Shown: in pieces, positions 8,611 to 16,456 of the stretch
How positions within the stretch are numbered: position 1 is the first letter of the stretch
How the letters are laid out: every line of letters begins with the position of its first letter
Assembly: GCA_945869695.1 (NCBI GenBank)
Contig: CAMBPV010000007.1
Location: forward strand, 1 to 60,143
DNA from: Prosthecobacter debontii
Lineage (GTDB): Bacteria; Verrucomicrobiota; Verrucomicrobiia; Verrucomicrobiales; Verrucomicrobiaceae
DNA length: 60,143 nucleotides
Direction of reading: 5' to 3'
Translations under genes and position numbers: made by a program
The notes under the pieces: model-generated
Told to the model about the DNA's origin: nothing
Database searches by the model: none
The model's input: the letters and a program-made list of their open reading frames with translations, nothing else

Positions 8611-9396
8611 ATGAAAGCACTCCTCTTCGCACTCCTCTTCGCACTCCTCGCCACCGCTACCTTCGCTCAAGAAGACTTTACCTCTCTCTTCAATGGCAAA
8701 GACCTCACCGGTTGGGATGGCGACCCCAAGCTCTGGAAAGTCGAGAACGGCATCGTCATCGGCACGAATCCCACGCCGGAGGCCATGGCGAACAACAGCT
8801 TCCTCATCTGGCGCGGCGGCTCGGTGAAGGATTTTGAATTGCGTGCCAGCGTCCGCGTCATCGGAGATAACAACAGCGGCATCCAGTATCGCAGCCGCGA
8901 GCTGAAGGACGTGGCCCCGTGGGTCATCACCGGCTACCAGTGCGACATCCATCCCGCCATCGAGCACACCGGCATGACGTATGAGGAGCGCGGTCGCGGC
9001 ATCTTCGGCCTGAACGGCAAAAACGTCCTACTCGACCCCGAGGGCTTGCTCTGGCAGCTCAGCGAGCACGCGCCAGTGAAGGTCGATGTCAGCCAATGGA
9101 ACGAATATGTCATCGTCGCGCAGGGAACCCGTCTCCAGCACTTCATCAACGGCCAGCCCACCTCCGAACTCATCGACCACCACGCTGACAAACGCACTCT
9201 GGAGGGCCTGCTCGCCATCCAGCTCCACAAAGGCAACCCCAATCGCGTCGAGATCAAAAATCTCCGCCTCAAAGTCCTGCCCGAGACTACAATGGTGCCG
9301 TTTGAGGCTGGGAAGCTCTCCACCGCAACGAAGATCGAAAAACCGCGCACGAGTCGTCCGCAAGGCACGGGGCCGGTGGTGCCGGTGAAGAAGTAA
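8611..9396 (+). CDS. Secreted DUF1080 (3-keto-disaccharide hydrolase-like) protein
   Basis: The 261-residue exported protein is counted from the ATG at 8611, which gives the signal peptide MKALLFALLFALLATATFAQ. A GTG at 8584 overlapping the upstream stop is less likely. The body matches DUF1080: FTSLFNGKDLTGWDGDPKLW, VENGIVIGTNP, an NNSGIQYRSRE strand and a concanavalin-like fold. Characterised relatives hydrolyse 3-keto-glycosides, products of sugar 3-dehydrogenases, so pairing with the dehydrogenase 23 bases upstream is functionally sensible. That link is inferred. The signal peptide is encoded by a tandem 12-base repeat (8618-8653). The last codons are followed directly by the REP block of the downstream RAYT. 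Confidence 0.87.
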   Translation: MKALLFALLFALLATATFAQEDFTSLFNGKDLTGWDGDPKLWKVENGIVIGTNPTPEAMANNSFLIWRGGSVKDFELRASVRVIGDNNSGIQYRSRELKDVAPWVITGYQCDIHPAIEHTGMTYEERGRGIFGLNGKNVLLDPEGLLWQLSEHAPVKVDVSQWNEYVIVAQGTRLQHFINGQPTSELIDHHADKRTLEGLLAIQLHKGNPNRVEIKNLRLKVLPETTMVPFEAGKLSTATKIEKPRTSRPQGTGPVVPVKK

Positions 9397-9402
9397 GGTA
9401 TC

Positions 9403-9553
9403 GGGCGAAGCAAAGTAGCCATCTCGCTCCGTCGAGATGAGCCAGGCGCTCCGCCAAGTCAGGCGTTTTCAAACTTCGAACGTCTTCCGATATTGCGCCA
9501 GCCTTCCGCTCATCTTGCGGAGCAAGATGGCTACTTTGCTTGCGCCGATTCGT
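9403..9553. repeat. REP-like block A upstream of RAYT-1
   Basis: An imperfect 29-base inverted repeat spans 9403-9431 (core AAGCAAAGTAGCCATCTCGC) and 9518-9546 (core GCAAGATGGCTACTTTGCTT). Each arm carries its own hairpin: CATCTCG/CGAGATG at 9420-9439 and CATCTTG/CAAGATG at 9511-9529. The right part, about 9520-9553, recurs after the RAYT gene as a direct repeat at 10382-10415. This is the usual arrangement of paired palindromes around a REP-associated transposase. Confidence 0.88.
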
Positions 9554-9573
9554 GAATGCCATAGCATCTCGAT

Positions 9574-10221
9574 ATGCGTTTCTTCGATCCGAACGACTAT
9601 TTGCTCATCACCCAGCGGAGACTGCCGCACTGGGCGCAGGATGGCTGCGTGGTCTTCATCACCTGGCGAACATCGGACTCGATGCCGAAAGATGTTTTGG
9701 ATCGCTGGCGAGCGGATCGCAATCGTTGGCTCAACACCCAAGGCATCGATCCCACGGAGAAAGGCTGGAAGACGCGAGTGCAGGAGCTGCCGCCCGATTC
9801 GATGGTCGAATACCACGACCGCTTCACCACGCGATGGCATGAGGCGCTGGATTCGGGGCATGGCGCGTGTGTTCTCGCGCAAAGCGGGATCGCAGACATT
9901 GTCTCCGAAAGCTTGCTGCACTTCGATGGTGATCGTTACGAGATGCTCCACTTCGTCATCATGCCGAATCACATCCATTTGCTCGCCTCGTTCCCCGATA
10001 AGGCAGCGATGGTCGAACAATGCGATTCGTGGAAGCACTTCACTGCTCGGCAGATCAATCGTCGTCTCGGCACTCAGGGCCGGTTTTGGCAGCAGGATGC
10101 TTTCGATCACCTTGTGAGGCACGAAGGCCAGTTTCGGCGCTTGCGTGACTACATCGCGCAAAATCCGATCAAAGCTGGCCTGCGAGCCGACCAAGCGCGT
10201 CTTTGGAGCAGAGCAAAGTAG
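9574..10221 (+). CDS. REP-associated tyrosine transposase (RAYT-1, Y1_Tnp family)
   Basis: This is a single-strand-type HUH transposase relative of IS200/IS605 TnpA, thought to mobilise REP palindromes rather than itself. The 215-residue product has the HUH pair His133/His135 in VIMPNHIHLLASF, and candidate catalytic Tyr193 in RLRDYIAQNPIKAGL followed by a basic tail. The N-terminus (DPNDYLLITQRRLPHWAQDG) is the usual RAYT leader. The ATG at 9574 is the first good start after REP block A. The stop codon TAG and the preceding AGCAAAG lie inside REP block B, so the C-terminus is encoded by the repeat. It is intact, with no frameshift. Confidence 0.92.
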   Translation: MRFFDPNDYLLITQRRLPHWAQDGCVVFITWRTSDSMPKDVLDRWRADRNRWLNTQGIDPTEKGWKTRVQELPPDSMVEYHDRFTTRWHEALDSGHGACVLAQSGIADIVSESLLHFDGDRYEMLHFVIMPNHIHLLASFPDKAAMVEQCDSWKHFTARQINRRLGTQGRFWQQDAFDHLVRHEGQFRRLRDYIAQNPIKAGLRADQARLWSRAK

Positions 10222-10415
10222 CCCTCTCGCTTCGTCGAACCGAGCGAAGGGAGATAGCCAGCCAAAAGCTGCCCGAAGGGTGAACGTAGCGAAGCAAAGG
10301 AGCAAGGCGCTCCGAAAAAACGAAAGCTATCGAACTCTTCAGGCGTCTTCGTGTCTGCGTGAGCCCCCAGCTCATCTCGCGGAGCGAGATGGCTACTATG
10401 CTTGCGCCGATTCGT
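10209..10415. repeat. REP-like block B downstream of RAYT-1
   Basis: The block begins inside the RAYT stop with GCAAAGTAGCC (same core as block A), then a degenerate hairpin CCCT-TCGCT/AGCGA-AGGG. It ends with CATCTCG/CGAGATG (10373-10391) and GGCTACTATGCTTGCGCC. About 34 bases at 10382-10415 repeat 9520-9553 with two visible mismatches. It overlaps the 3' end of the RAYT gene and reaches to 20 bases before the sulfatase start. Confidence 0.85.
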
Positions 10416-10434
10416 TGCCGTTCCATCATTCCCC

Positions 10435-12336
10435 ATGCGCCTCCTACTCTGCCTCCTCGCCCTCAGCTCTTCGCTCTGTTCGGCCACTCCGCCGCCGAAC
10501 ATCATCATCCACTTCATCGACGACCTCGGCTACGGCGACATCGGGCCCTTCGGCGCGGTGAAGCAGAAGACGCCGCATCTCGACCGCATGGCGCGGGAGG
10601 GGATGAAGCTCACGTCGTTTTACGCTGCGCCGGTGTGCAGCGTGTCGCGGGCGCAAATCATGACCGGCTGCTATGGCGCACGCATTTCCGTGCCCGGCGT
10701 GTATCCGCCGGGGAGCAAAAACGGGCTGCATCCGCAGGAGCACACCATCGCGGATCGCTTGCGGCCGCTGGGCTATGCCACGCAGTGCATCGGCAAGTGG
10801 CACCTCGGCGACCAAGCGGCGTTTTTGCCCACGAAGCAGGGCTTTGATCACTACCTCGGCATCCCGTATTCCAATGACATGCTCAAAACCGCGAGTGTGG
10901 ACGGCCGCCGCGTCGTGCCGCTTGTGCGCGATGATCAGGTGGAACGCCTGCTTGATGAGACGGACCAGGATCGCATCGAGGAAATCTATACCGACGAGGC
11001 CGTGAAGTTCATCCGCAGCAGCAAAGATCGGCCCTTCTTCCTCTACTTCCCGCACACCGCCGTGCACACGCCCATCCATCCCGGCAAAGCCTTCCAGGGC
11101 AGCTCGCAAAACGGCCGCTTTGGCGACTGGGTGCAGGAGGTCGATGCCAGCGTCGGCCGCGTGTTCGACACGCTGCGCGAGCTGCAGCTCGACACGAACA
11201 CGCTCGTCATCTTAACCAGCGACAACGGCCCCTGGCTCATCAAAGGCCCCGATGGCGGCAGCGCCGGTCCCTTGCGCGGCGGCAAAGGCACCACCTGGGA
11301 AGGCGGCGTGCGCGTCCCCACGCTCGCGTGGTGGCCCGGCAAAATCGCGCCCGGCAGCGTGTGCGATGCCGTCGCCGGCACCATCGACGTGCACCCCACC
11401 TGCCTGAAAATCGCCGGCGCCGAAGTGCCCTCGCAGCCCGTGCTCGACGGCCGCGACCTCTCCCCGTTGCTCTTTGGCCAAAGCAAAGACTCGCCACGCG
11501 AAGCGCACTACTACTTCTCCAGCTACAACCTCCAGGCCGTGCGCCAGGGCCCGTGGAAGCTCGCGCTCATGACACAAGGCAACGCCCGCGCCAAAGGCCA
11601 GACTGAGGACGACGCGAAGACCAACCCGCGCCTCTACAACCTCGATCAAGAAATCGACGAACGCACCAACCTCGCCGCGCAGCATCCCGACATCGTCGCG
11701 AAACTCACCGCGCTCGCCGAGAAGATGACCGCCGAAATCGGCGGCAACGAACCCAAAAGCCGCCGCCCACCTGGCGAAGTCGAAAATCCCGTCACCCTCT
11801 ATCCCACGAGCGACAAACCCAAGGAACGCCCTGCTCCCAAGGCAAAGGCCAAAGGCAAGCCCACCGACCTCTCCAAGCTCCAACCCGGTGACACCCTCGC
11901 CGCCGACAAAGCCCCGCTCATCGCCAACACACCCTTAACGCTCACCTGCGAAGTCACCACCGCGCAGCGCGATGCCATCCTCATCGCCCACGGCGGCGCC
12001 AGCACCGGCTACGCGCTCCATCTCAGCGCCGGCAAACTCATCTGGGCCATCCGCCACGGCAAAACTCTCACCACCGCCCAAACCGATTACCCCGCCGACA
12101 ACCAACCCCACCGCATCACCGCCACCCTCGGCCAAAAAGGCCAGCTCACCCTCCAGCTCGATCAAAATACCCCCATCACCGCCACCAGCCCCGGCCTCAT
12201 CCGCACCCAACCCAAGGAAGACTTCTGCCTCGGCCACGACAACAAAGTGCCCGTGGCCGCTTACACCGCGAAGGGGAAGTTTGAGGGGAAGATCGTGAAT
12301 GTGAAGGTGACAGCACAACAAGGGCCTTCAGAATAG
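10435..12336 (+). CDS. Secreted formylglycine-dependent sulfatase with C-terminal LamG-like domain
   Basis: This exported arylsulfatase-type enzyme has 633 residues from the ATG at 10435 (signal peptide MRLLLCLLALSSSLCSAT). An earlier in-frame start at 10402 lies in the REP block and is unlikely. Metal ligands Asp29/Asp30 sit in IIHFIDDLGYGD. The modified cysteine is Cys68 in CSVSRAQIMTG, where the classical C-x-P-x-R has Val at the third position. Other conserved parts are GKWHLGD, LTSDNGPW and RGGKGTTWEGGVRVP. After about residue 460 a Pro/Lys linker leads to a beta-sandwich of the laminin-G/concanavalin type (about 490-630). It would desulfate carbohydrate, but the substrate is not deducible. 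A maturase is required and none is in the window. Confidence 0.92.
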   Translation: MRLLLCLLALSSSLCSATPPPNIIIHFIDDLGYGDIGPFGAVKQKTPHLDRMAREGMKLTSFYAAPVCSVSRAQIMTGCYGARISVPGVYPPGSKNGLHPQEHTIADRLRPLGYATQCIGKWHLGDQAAFLPTKQGFDHYLGIPYSNDMLKTASVDGRRVVPLVRDDQVERLLDETDQDRIEEIYTDEAVKFIRSSKDRPFFLYFPHTAVHTPIHPGKAFQGSSQNGRFGDWVQEVDASVGRVFDTLRELQLDTNTLVILTSDNGPWLIKGPDGGSAGPLRGGKGTTWEGGVRVPTLAWWPGKIAPGSVCDAVAGTIDVHPTCLKIAGAEVPSQPVLDGRDLSPLLFGQSKDSPREAHYYFSSYNLQAVRQGPWKLALMTQGNARAKGQTEDDAKTNPRLYNLDQEIDERTNLAAQHPDIVAKLTALAEKMTAEIGGNEPKSRRPPGEVENPVTLYPTSDKPKERPAPKAKAKGKPTDLSKLQPGDTLAADKAPLIANTPLTLTCEVTTAQRDAILIAHGGASTGYALHLSAGKLIWAIRHGKTLTTAQTDYPADNQPHRITATLGQKGQLTLQLDQNTPITATSPGLIRTQPKEDFCLGHDNKVPVAAYTAKGKFEGKIVNVKVTAQQGPSE

Positions 12337-12344
12337 TGAGCGAT

Positions 12345-12797
12345 ATGTCGTCACTGCCCCAATTTCCGCACCTCGAATTCTCTCGCGACTCGATATCGAA
12401 GCGAGCCAAAGAGACTCCGAGCATCATCAAAGATCTTCGATTGCTGGCCGAGCACTCCGATGAGGAGCATCGACTCTACAAGAACGATCAGACAGGTGAA
12501 CTCGGGCAATACTCAAATGCTTGGAACTGGGGAGCCAAACCACACTGTTTTATTGTTCCGGACATTGATCCCGAGGACTGGCACCGAGAACGATCTGTCG
12601 ATCCCGACGAATTGCTCATTGATGGAGCGTCTATGCGAGACTATTTGGCAGGGCCATCCGGCCGTGCTTTGCCAAACCTTGGCGAACACATACGGATGCT
12701 TCAACGGATCAGCACATCGCCCAAAGACCCAGAAGGACGGTGGTTCGGGCCATACCTTCCTGAAAACGTAATTCCGCCACCTTTACGGGAGTCTTAA
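12345..12797 (+). CDS. Hypothetical protein, about 150 residues
   Basis: I do not recognise this family. The frame can start at GTG 12336, overlapping the last base of the sulfatase stop, or at ATG 12345 (MSSLPQFPHLEFSRDSISKR). The product is hydrophilic with no signal peptide or membrane segment, Trp/Pro-rich in the second half (YSNAWNWGAKPHCF, DIDPEDWHRE, GRWFGPYLPE). Tight junction with the sulfatase suggests cotranscription. Composition differs somewhat from the exported neighbours (more A/T, fewer repeats), and a cytosolic protein inside an exported-enzyme run is odd, so lateral arrival is possible. A repeat palindrome follows immediately. Confidence 0.6.
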   Translation: MSSLPQFPHLEFSRDSISKRAKETPSIIKDLRLLAEHSDEEHRLYKNDQTGELGQYSNAWNWGAKPHCFIVPDIDPEDWHRERSVDPDELLIDGASMRDYLAGPSGRALPNLGEHIRMLQRISTSPKDPEGRWFGPYLPENVIPPPLRES

Positions 12798-12808
12798 AAC
12801 CTCAGCCG

Positions 12809-12895
12809 CTCTGCTCCTCTGCCCCTCTGCGGCAAATCCGAGCGTCCTGAACGTTCGTTTCTGCCGCAGAGGTGCAGAGAGGCAAAGGAGCAGAG
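12809..12895. repeat. Long imperfect inverted repeat (CTCTGC family)
   Basis: The left arm 12809-12834 (CTCTGCTCCTCTGCCCCTCT then GCGGCA) is complementary to the right arm 12862-12895, which has an eight-base insertion. The spacer is about 27 bases. CTCTGC/GCAGAG-type palindromes recur in intergenic regions of many bacteria. This one lies between the hypothetical gene and the esterase and could act as a terminator or a mobile palindrome. It lacks a T-run. Confidence 0.75.
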
Positions 12896-12937
12896 TTTGA
12901 TGGTGCAACATCCTCACCTGCGTCTCGTTCACGCACC

Positions 12938-13792
12938 ATGCGCCGCGCATTTCTCCTCTGTCTCTTCGCCCTCAGTCCTTCGCTCTACGCTCAAAAGGTC
13001 TCTACACCGCCGCCGACGAAGCCGCCGCTGGTCAGCGTGGACATCACGAAGCTGCCGGAGGGCGCGACGCATCTCGATCTGTGGCTGCTGTGCGGACAGT
13101 CGAACATGAAAGGCCGCGGTTTCATGCCGGAGGAGCCGCACAATGACCCGCGCATCGTCATGATGCATCTCAAAGACGACCAGTGGTATCTCGCTCGGCA
13201 TCCGCTGCATCTCACGGGCGACGCGAAGACCTTTCAAGGCCACGACAACGCCGGCGTCGGCCCCGGGCTGGCCTTTGCCGAGGTACTTGCTGAGCAGGAC
13301 AAAACCGCCGCCATCGGCATCGTGCCCTGCGCCGTCGGCGGATCCTCCATCAAGCTCTGGCAGAAAGGCGCGAAGCTCTACGACGACGCCCTCCGCCGTG
13401 CCAAGCTCGCCCTGCAAACCACCGCGCCCGTCAAAGCCCGCCTCCGCGGCATCCTCTGGCTGCAAGGCGAGGCCAATGCGAACGCCCAGGAACTCCCCCT
13501 GCATGCCGAGCGCCTCCGCGCCATGATCGAAGCCTTCCGCACCGATCTCGCGCAGCCCGATCTACCCTTCATCGCCTGCACCATCGGCGAAATGCAGCCC
13601 GAGCCGCGCCTGAGCGATCTCAAAGCCATGAACGACATCCAACTCGCGCTGCCAAGAAACGTTCCCCACACCGCCTGTGTCGATGCCCGTGACTTAAAGA
13701 CCCACATCGGCGACAACGTGCATTTCGACACCGCCGCGCAAAACGAGATTGGCAAACGGTTTGCCGATAAGTTTCTCCAGATGACCCAGTAA
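12938..13792 (+). CDS. Secreted sialate O-acetylesterase-like (SASA/DUF303) protein
   Basis: This exported SGNH-type carbohydrate esterase has 284 residues from the ATG at 12938 (signal peptide MRRAFLLCLFALSPSLYAQ). An upstream in-frame start at 12872 falls in the palindrome and is rejected. The nucleophile Ser55 lies in LWLLCGQSNMKGRG, the SASA signature. Later GILWLQGEANA (block III type) and GDNVHFDTAAQ supply the remaining catalytic region. Family members remove acetyl groups from sialic acid or other acetylated sugars; the substrate here is unknown. It fits the surrounding run of exported glycan-processing proteins. Confidence 0.88.
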   Translation: MRRAFLLCLFALSPSLYAQKVSTPPPTKPPLVSVDITKLPEGATHLDLWLLCGQSNMKGRGFMPEEPHNDPRIVMMHLKDDQWYLARHPLHLTGDAKTFQGHDNAGVGPGLAFAEVLAEQDKTAAIGIVPCAVGGSSIKLWQKGAKLYDDALRRAKLALQTTAPVKARLRGILWLQGEANANAQELPLHAERLRAMIEAFRTDLAQPDLPFIACTIGEMQPEPRLSDLKAMNDIQLALPRNVPHTACVDARDLKTHIGDNVHFDTAAQNEIGKRFADKFLQMTQ

Positions 13793-13834
13793 TCTAGACT
13801 GAGCTTTCCCGTTCGTTCTGCCAAATTCCTATTC

Positions 13835-14590
13835 ATGAAAACCACCCTTCTTTGCCTTCAGGCAATCGCCATCAGCCTTGTTGCCTCCGCGCAGACCGAC
13901 GCCACTTGGCTTCGCGAAAAAGGGATGCTGATCTTTCATGATACTTTCGAGCGTGAAGAAGACAGCAACCTTGCCAAAGCCATCGGCAATGGCTGGAACA
14001 GCGCCACGGCGGATCGTGTGCCGCACATCAAGATGGCGGATTTGGATAAAGGCATCCTCAAGATCGCCAGTGCCTCCGTCGAGGCTAAACATGCGGCGCA
14101 CATTCATCATGAAGCAGGATTCACGGATGGCGGTGCAATAGTTCGCTTCCGCTTTCCGGGTATCAACAAAGCGGAAACACTGCAACTGGGCTACGTGGAT
14201 CGAGAGACAACCCAAGGCGTCCACGCGGGGCATCTCTGTTACGGCATCCTTTCGCAAAGCAGCATCACCCTGACCGATTCGAAGACCGGCATCATGAATC
14301 TGGAGAACCGCAAGCGTCGTGACGACGCGGTGGCGAAGAAAGAGAAAATCCCCGCCGATCTCGAAGCACTGCTGAAGACGAAAAACATCAGCGTTCCCTA
14401 CAAAGCCGACACCGAGTGGCATGAACTCGTGCTCGTGACTGAGGGCGATGAAATGCGCCTCAGCATCGACGGCAAACAGCTCGCCAAACACCGCTCCGAA
14501 GGCTTCGCCCATCCGATGAAGCGCTGGTTCAGTTTTCTGGTAAACAATACGGTCTGGATCGACGACGTGAAGATTTGGAAAGTGCGTTAA
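13835..14590 (+). CDS. Secreted concanavalin-like protein (DUF1080-related)
   Basis: The 251-residue exported protein starts MKTTLLCLQAIAISLVASAQ, a clear signal peptide. The body reads as a jelly-roll/LamG-like fold: LIFHDTFEREEDS at the start, GGAIVRFRFPGINKAETLQL, and a final WIDDVKIWKV strand typical of heparinase/DUF1080-type sandwiches. No catalytic motif is evident, so it may bind rather than cleave glycans. It stands between the acetylesterase and an alpha/beta hydrolase, all on the same strand with short gaps. Confidence 0.7.
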   Translation: MKTTLLCLQAIAISLVASAQTDATWLREKGMLIFHDTFEREEDSNLAKAIGNGWNSATADRVPHIKMADLDKGILKIASASVEAKHAAHIHHEAGFTDGGAIVRFRFPGINKAETLQLGYVDRETTQGVHAGHLCYGILSQSSITLTDSKTGIMNLENRKRRDDAVAKKEKIPADLEALLKTKNISVPYKADTEWHELVLVTEGDEMRLSIDGKQLAKHRSEGFAHPMKRWFSFLVNNTVWIDDVKIWKVR

Positions 14591-14646
14591 ACTTATCTCA
14601 GTGTAAAGGAACCTCACTTTCGACAGTGTCCTGAACTCACCAACCC

Positions 14647-15789
14647 ATGAAAATTTCCCGCCTTTCCCTCCCTTTCAGCCTCGCGCTCTCGCTGTCCTTT
14701 TCTCCCACCGTCTTCAGTGCGCCCAAAGAGAAAAAACCAGACAAACCCACGCCACCGACGCGCGCCTTTGATGCCCCGGGTGCCCCGAAGTTCACTCGCC
14801 TCGATGGCAAGCCAGGTGTGAATCCGCCGGTGGATGTGAATGGCGATTTCGTGATCGGTCCTGACTACGTCGCCGCACCTGAGACCAAGGTCGTCGATGG
14901 CGTGCCTCAGGGTAGGGTGCAGCAGTTCCAGATCGACTCCAAAGACTGCAAGCTCTTCAATCCTGGCATCGCTCGCGATGTCTTCGGAACGGTCGATCCA
15001 AACAATCCGAAGACGCTTATCGTCGAAACGCATCCGATCGACTACAAGCGCACCACCAGCGTTTATGTGCCGGCTCAGTACGTCTCCGGAACCGCCGCGC
15101 CCTTCATCGTCGCTCATGATGGTCCCGGCATGGGCAAGCCTGATCTGAACCTCGCTCGCGTGCTCGACAATCTCATCGCTCAGAAACGGGTGCCCGCGAT
15201 GATCGCCATCTCCATTTCCAGCGGCGGTGGCGATGCCCAGGGCCATGAGCGAGGTCGCGAGTATGATACCATGTCGGGCCTCTACGCCGAATTCATTGAG
15301 AACGAAGTGCTGCCACTGGTGGAGAAAAACATCAACGTCAAACTCACCAAGGACCCCGAGGGTCGCGCCACGATGGGAAACAGTTCTGGTGGTTCCGCCG
15401 CCCTCATCATGGCCTGGTATCACCCCGAGCTCTATCATCGTGTGCTCACCTTTTCCGGCACCTTCGTGAATCAACAATGGCCCTTCAATCCCGAGACACC
15501 CGATGGTGCTTGGGGCTTCCATAACAAACTCATTCCCGAAAGTCCTGTGAAACCTTTGCGCATCTGGATGGCGGTGGGCGACCGCGACAACTACAATCCC
15601 AATGTCATGCGGGATGGTATGCACGACTGGGTCGAAGCCAATCACCGCATGGCCGCGGTTCTCAAAGCCAAGGGCTACTCTTACCAATACCTCTTCTGTC
15701 TCAACACGGGTCACGGCATCGGCCCGGCCAAGCCACAGATCCTACCTCATGCCCTCGAGTGGCTCTGGCAGGGTTATCCCATCAGATAA
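14647..15789 (+). CDS. Secreted alpha/beta-hydrolase (Fes/esterase D-like)
   Basis: The 380-residue exported esterase begins MKISRLSLPFSLALSLSFSP. The Gly-x-Ser-x-Gly elbow is GNSSG with Ser246, set in TMGNSSGGSAALIMAWYHPE. A catalytic His356 is likely in NTGHGIGPAKPQ. The 50-residue region after the signal is Pro/Lys-rich. The overall pattern (VPAQYVSGTAAPFIVAHDGP, RKRVPAMIAISIS-type strand) matches the enterochelin-esterase/feruloyl-esterase-like group common in Verrucomicrobia and Planctomycetes. The natural ester is unknown. It belongs to the run of exported hydrolases. Confidence 0.87.
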   Translation: MKISRLSLPFSLALSLSFSPTVFSAPKEKKPDKPTPPTRAFDAPGAPKFTRLDGKPGVNPPVDVNGDFVIGPDYVAAPETKVVDGVPQGRVQQFQIDSKDCKLFNPGIARDVFGTVDPNNPKTLIVETHPIDYKRTTSVYVPAQYVSGTAAPFIVAHDGPGMGKPDLNLARVLDNLIAQKRVPAMIAISISSGGGDAQGHERGREYDTMSGLYAEFIENEVLPLVEKNINVKLTKDPEGRATMGNSSGGSAALIMAWYHPELYHRVLTFSGTFVNQQWPFNPETPDGAWGFHNKLIPESPVKPLRIWMAVGDRDNYNPNVMRDGMHDWVEANHRMAAVLKAKGYSYQYLFCLNTGHGIGPAKPQILPHALEWLWQGYPIR

Positions 15790-15812
15790 ACCGATTACTC
15801 AGTCCAATGATC

Positions 15813-16385
15813 ATGAAACATCTCGTTCTCATTTTGCTTTCAATGTCTCTCTATGCTGACACTGCGCGTGGACAATCGATCACAGAGTTTGACGGCAAAG
15901 ACGGCATGGATTGGCAGGTTGTGAATGATGGCGTGATGGGTGGGTTGTCGGAGGGGAAACTCACACTGAACCCTAGCGGGACCATGAAGTTCAGTGGCAT
16001 GTTGTCATTGGAAAACAACGGTGGCTTCTCGACCTTTCGCAGTGGCGACTTGAAGTTGGATCTCAGCGGCGATCTGGGTCTGTTGCTGCGTGTGAAAGGT
16101 GATGGGCGCACCTATCAGGCGAGGCTCGCCACCGATGCGCTCTTTCGCGGCATGGAGGTTTCTTTCGCGGCAGAGTTTGCCACCAAGAAAGGTGAATGGA
16201 TTGAAGTGAAGGTTCCCTTTGCCAGCTTCAAAGGCACTTTCCGAGGTCTCGATCTGCCCAAGGAAAAATTGGATCCAGCCAAGGTTCGCCGCGTGAGCAT
16301 CCTGCTCGGCGACAAAAAGCAAGGACCCTTCGAACTGGAGATCGACTCCATCCAGACTTACCGCGCCGCAGCGGCGCAAAAGTAG
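15813..16385 (+). CDS. Secreted CIA30-family protein
   Basis: This is a beta-sandwich protein of the CIA30 (complex I intermediate-associated protein 30) family, distantly related to galactose-binding-like domains. The chosen ATG at 15813 gives MKHLVLILLSMSLYADTARG as signal peptide. An ATG two codons earlier and a longer frame overlapping the upstream stop are possible. Family features include WQVVNDGVMGGLSEG near residues 30-45, GGFSTFR, LLLRVKGDGRTYQARL and a final RRVSILLGDKKQGPFELEID strand. In bacteria such proteins are exported and of unknown role, perhaps ligand binding. It is 23 bases after the esterase. Confidence 0.82.
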   Translation: MKHLVLILLSMSLYADTARGQSITEFDGKDGMDWQVVNDGVMGGLSEGKLTLNPSGTMKFSGMLSLENNGGFSTFRSGDLKLDLSGDLGLLLRVKGDGRTYQARLATDALFRGMEVSFAAEFATKKGEWIEVKVPFASFKGTFRGLDLPKEKLDPAKVRRVSILLGDKKQGPFELEIDSIQTYRAAAAQK

Positions 16386-16456
16386 GGCTGACGGATATTT
16401 TTTGTCCGATTCCATCATTTCGGGTGGTATAGAAGTTTCCCCATTTGCCATCCCGC

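Noticed and set aside
9574..10221. Reading RAYT-1 as a complete IS200/IS605 insertion sequence
   Set aside because: No TnpB and no subterminal IS200-type ends; palindromes match the REP/RAYT pattern.
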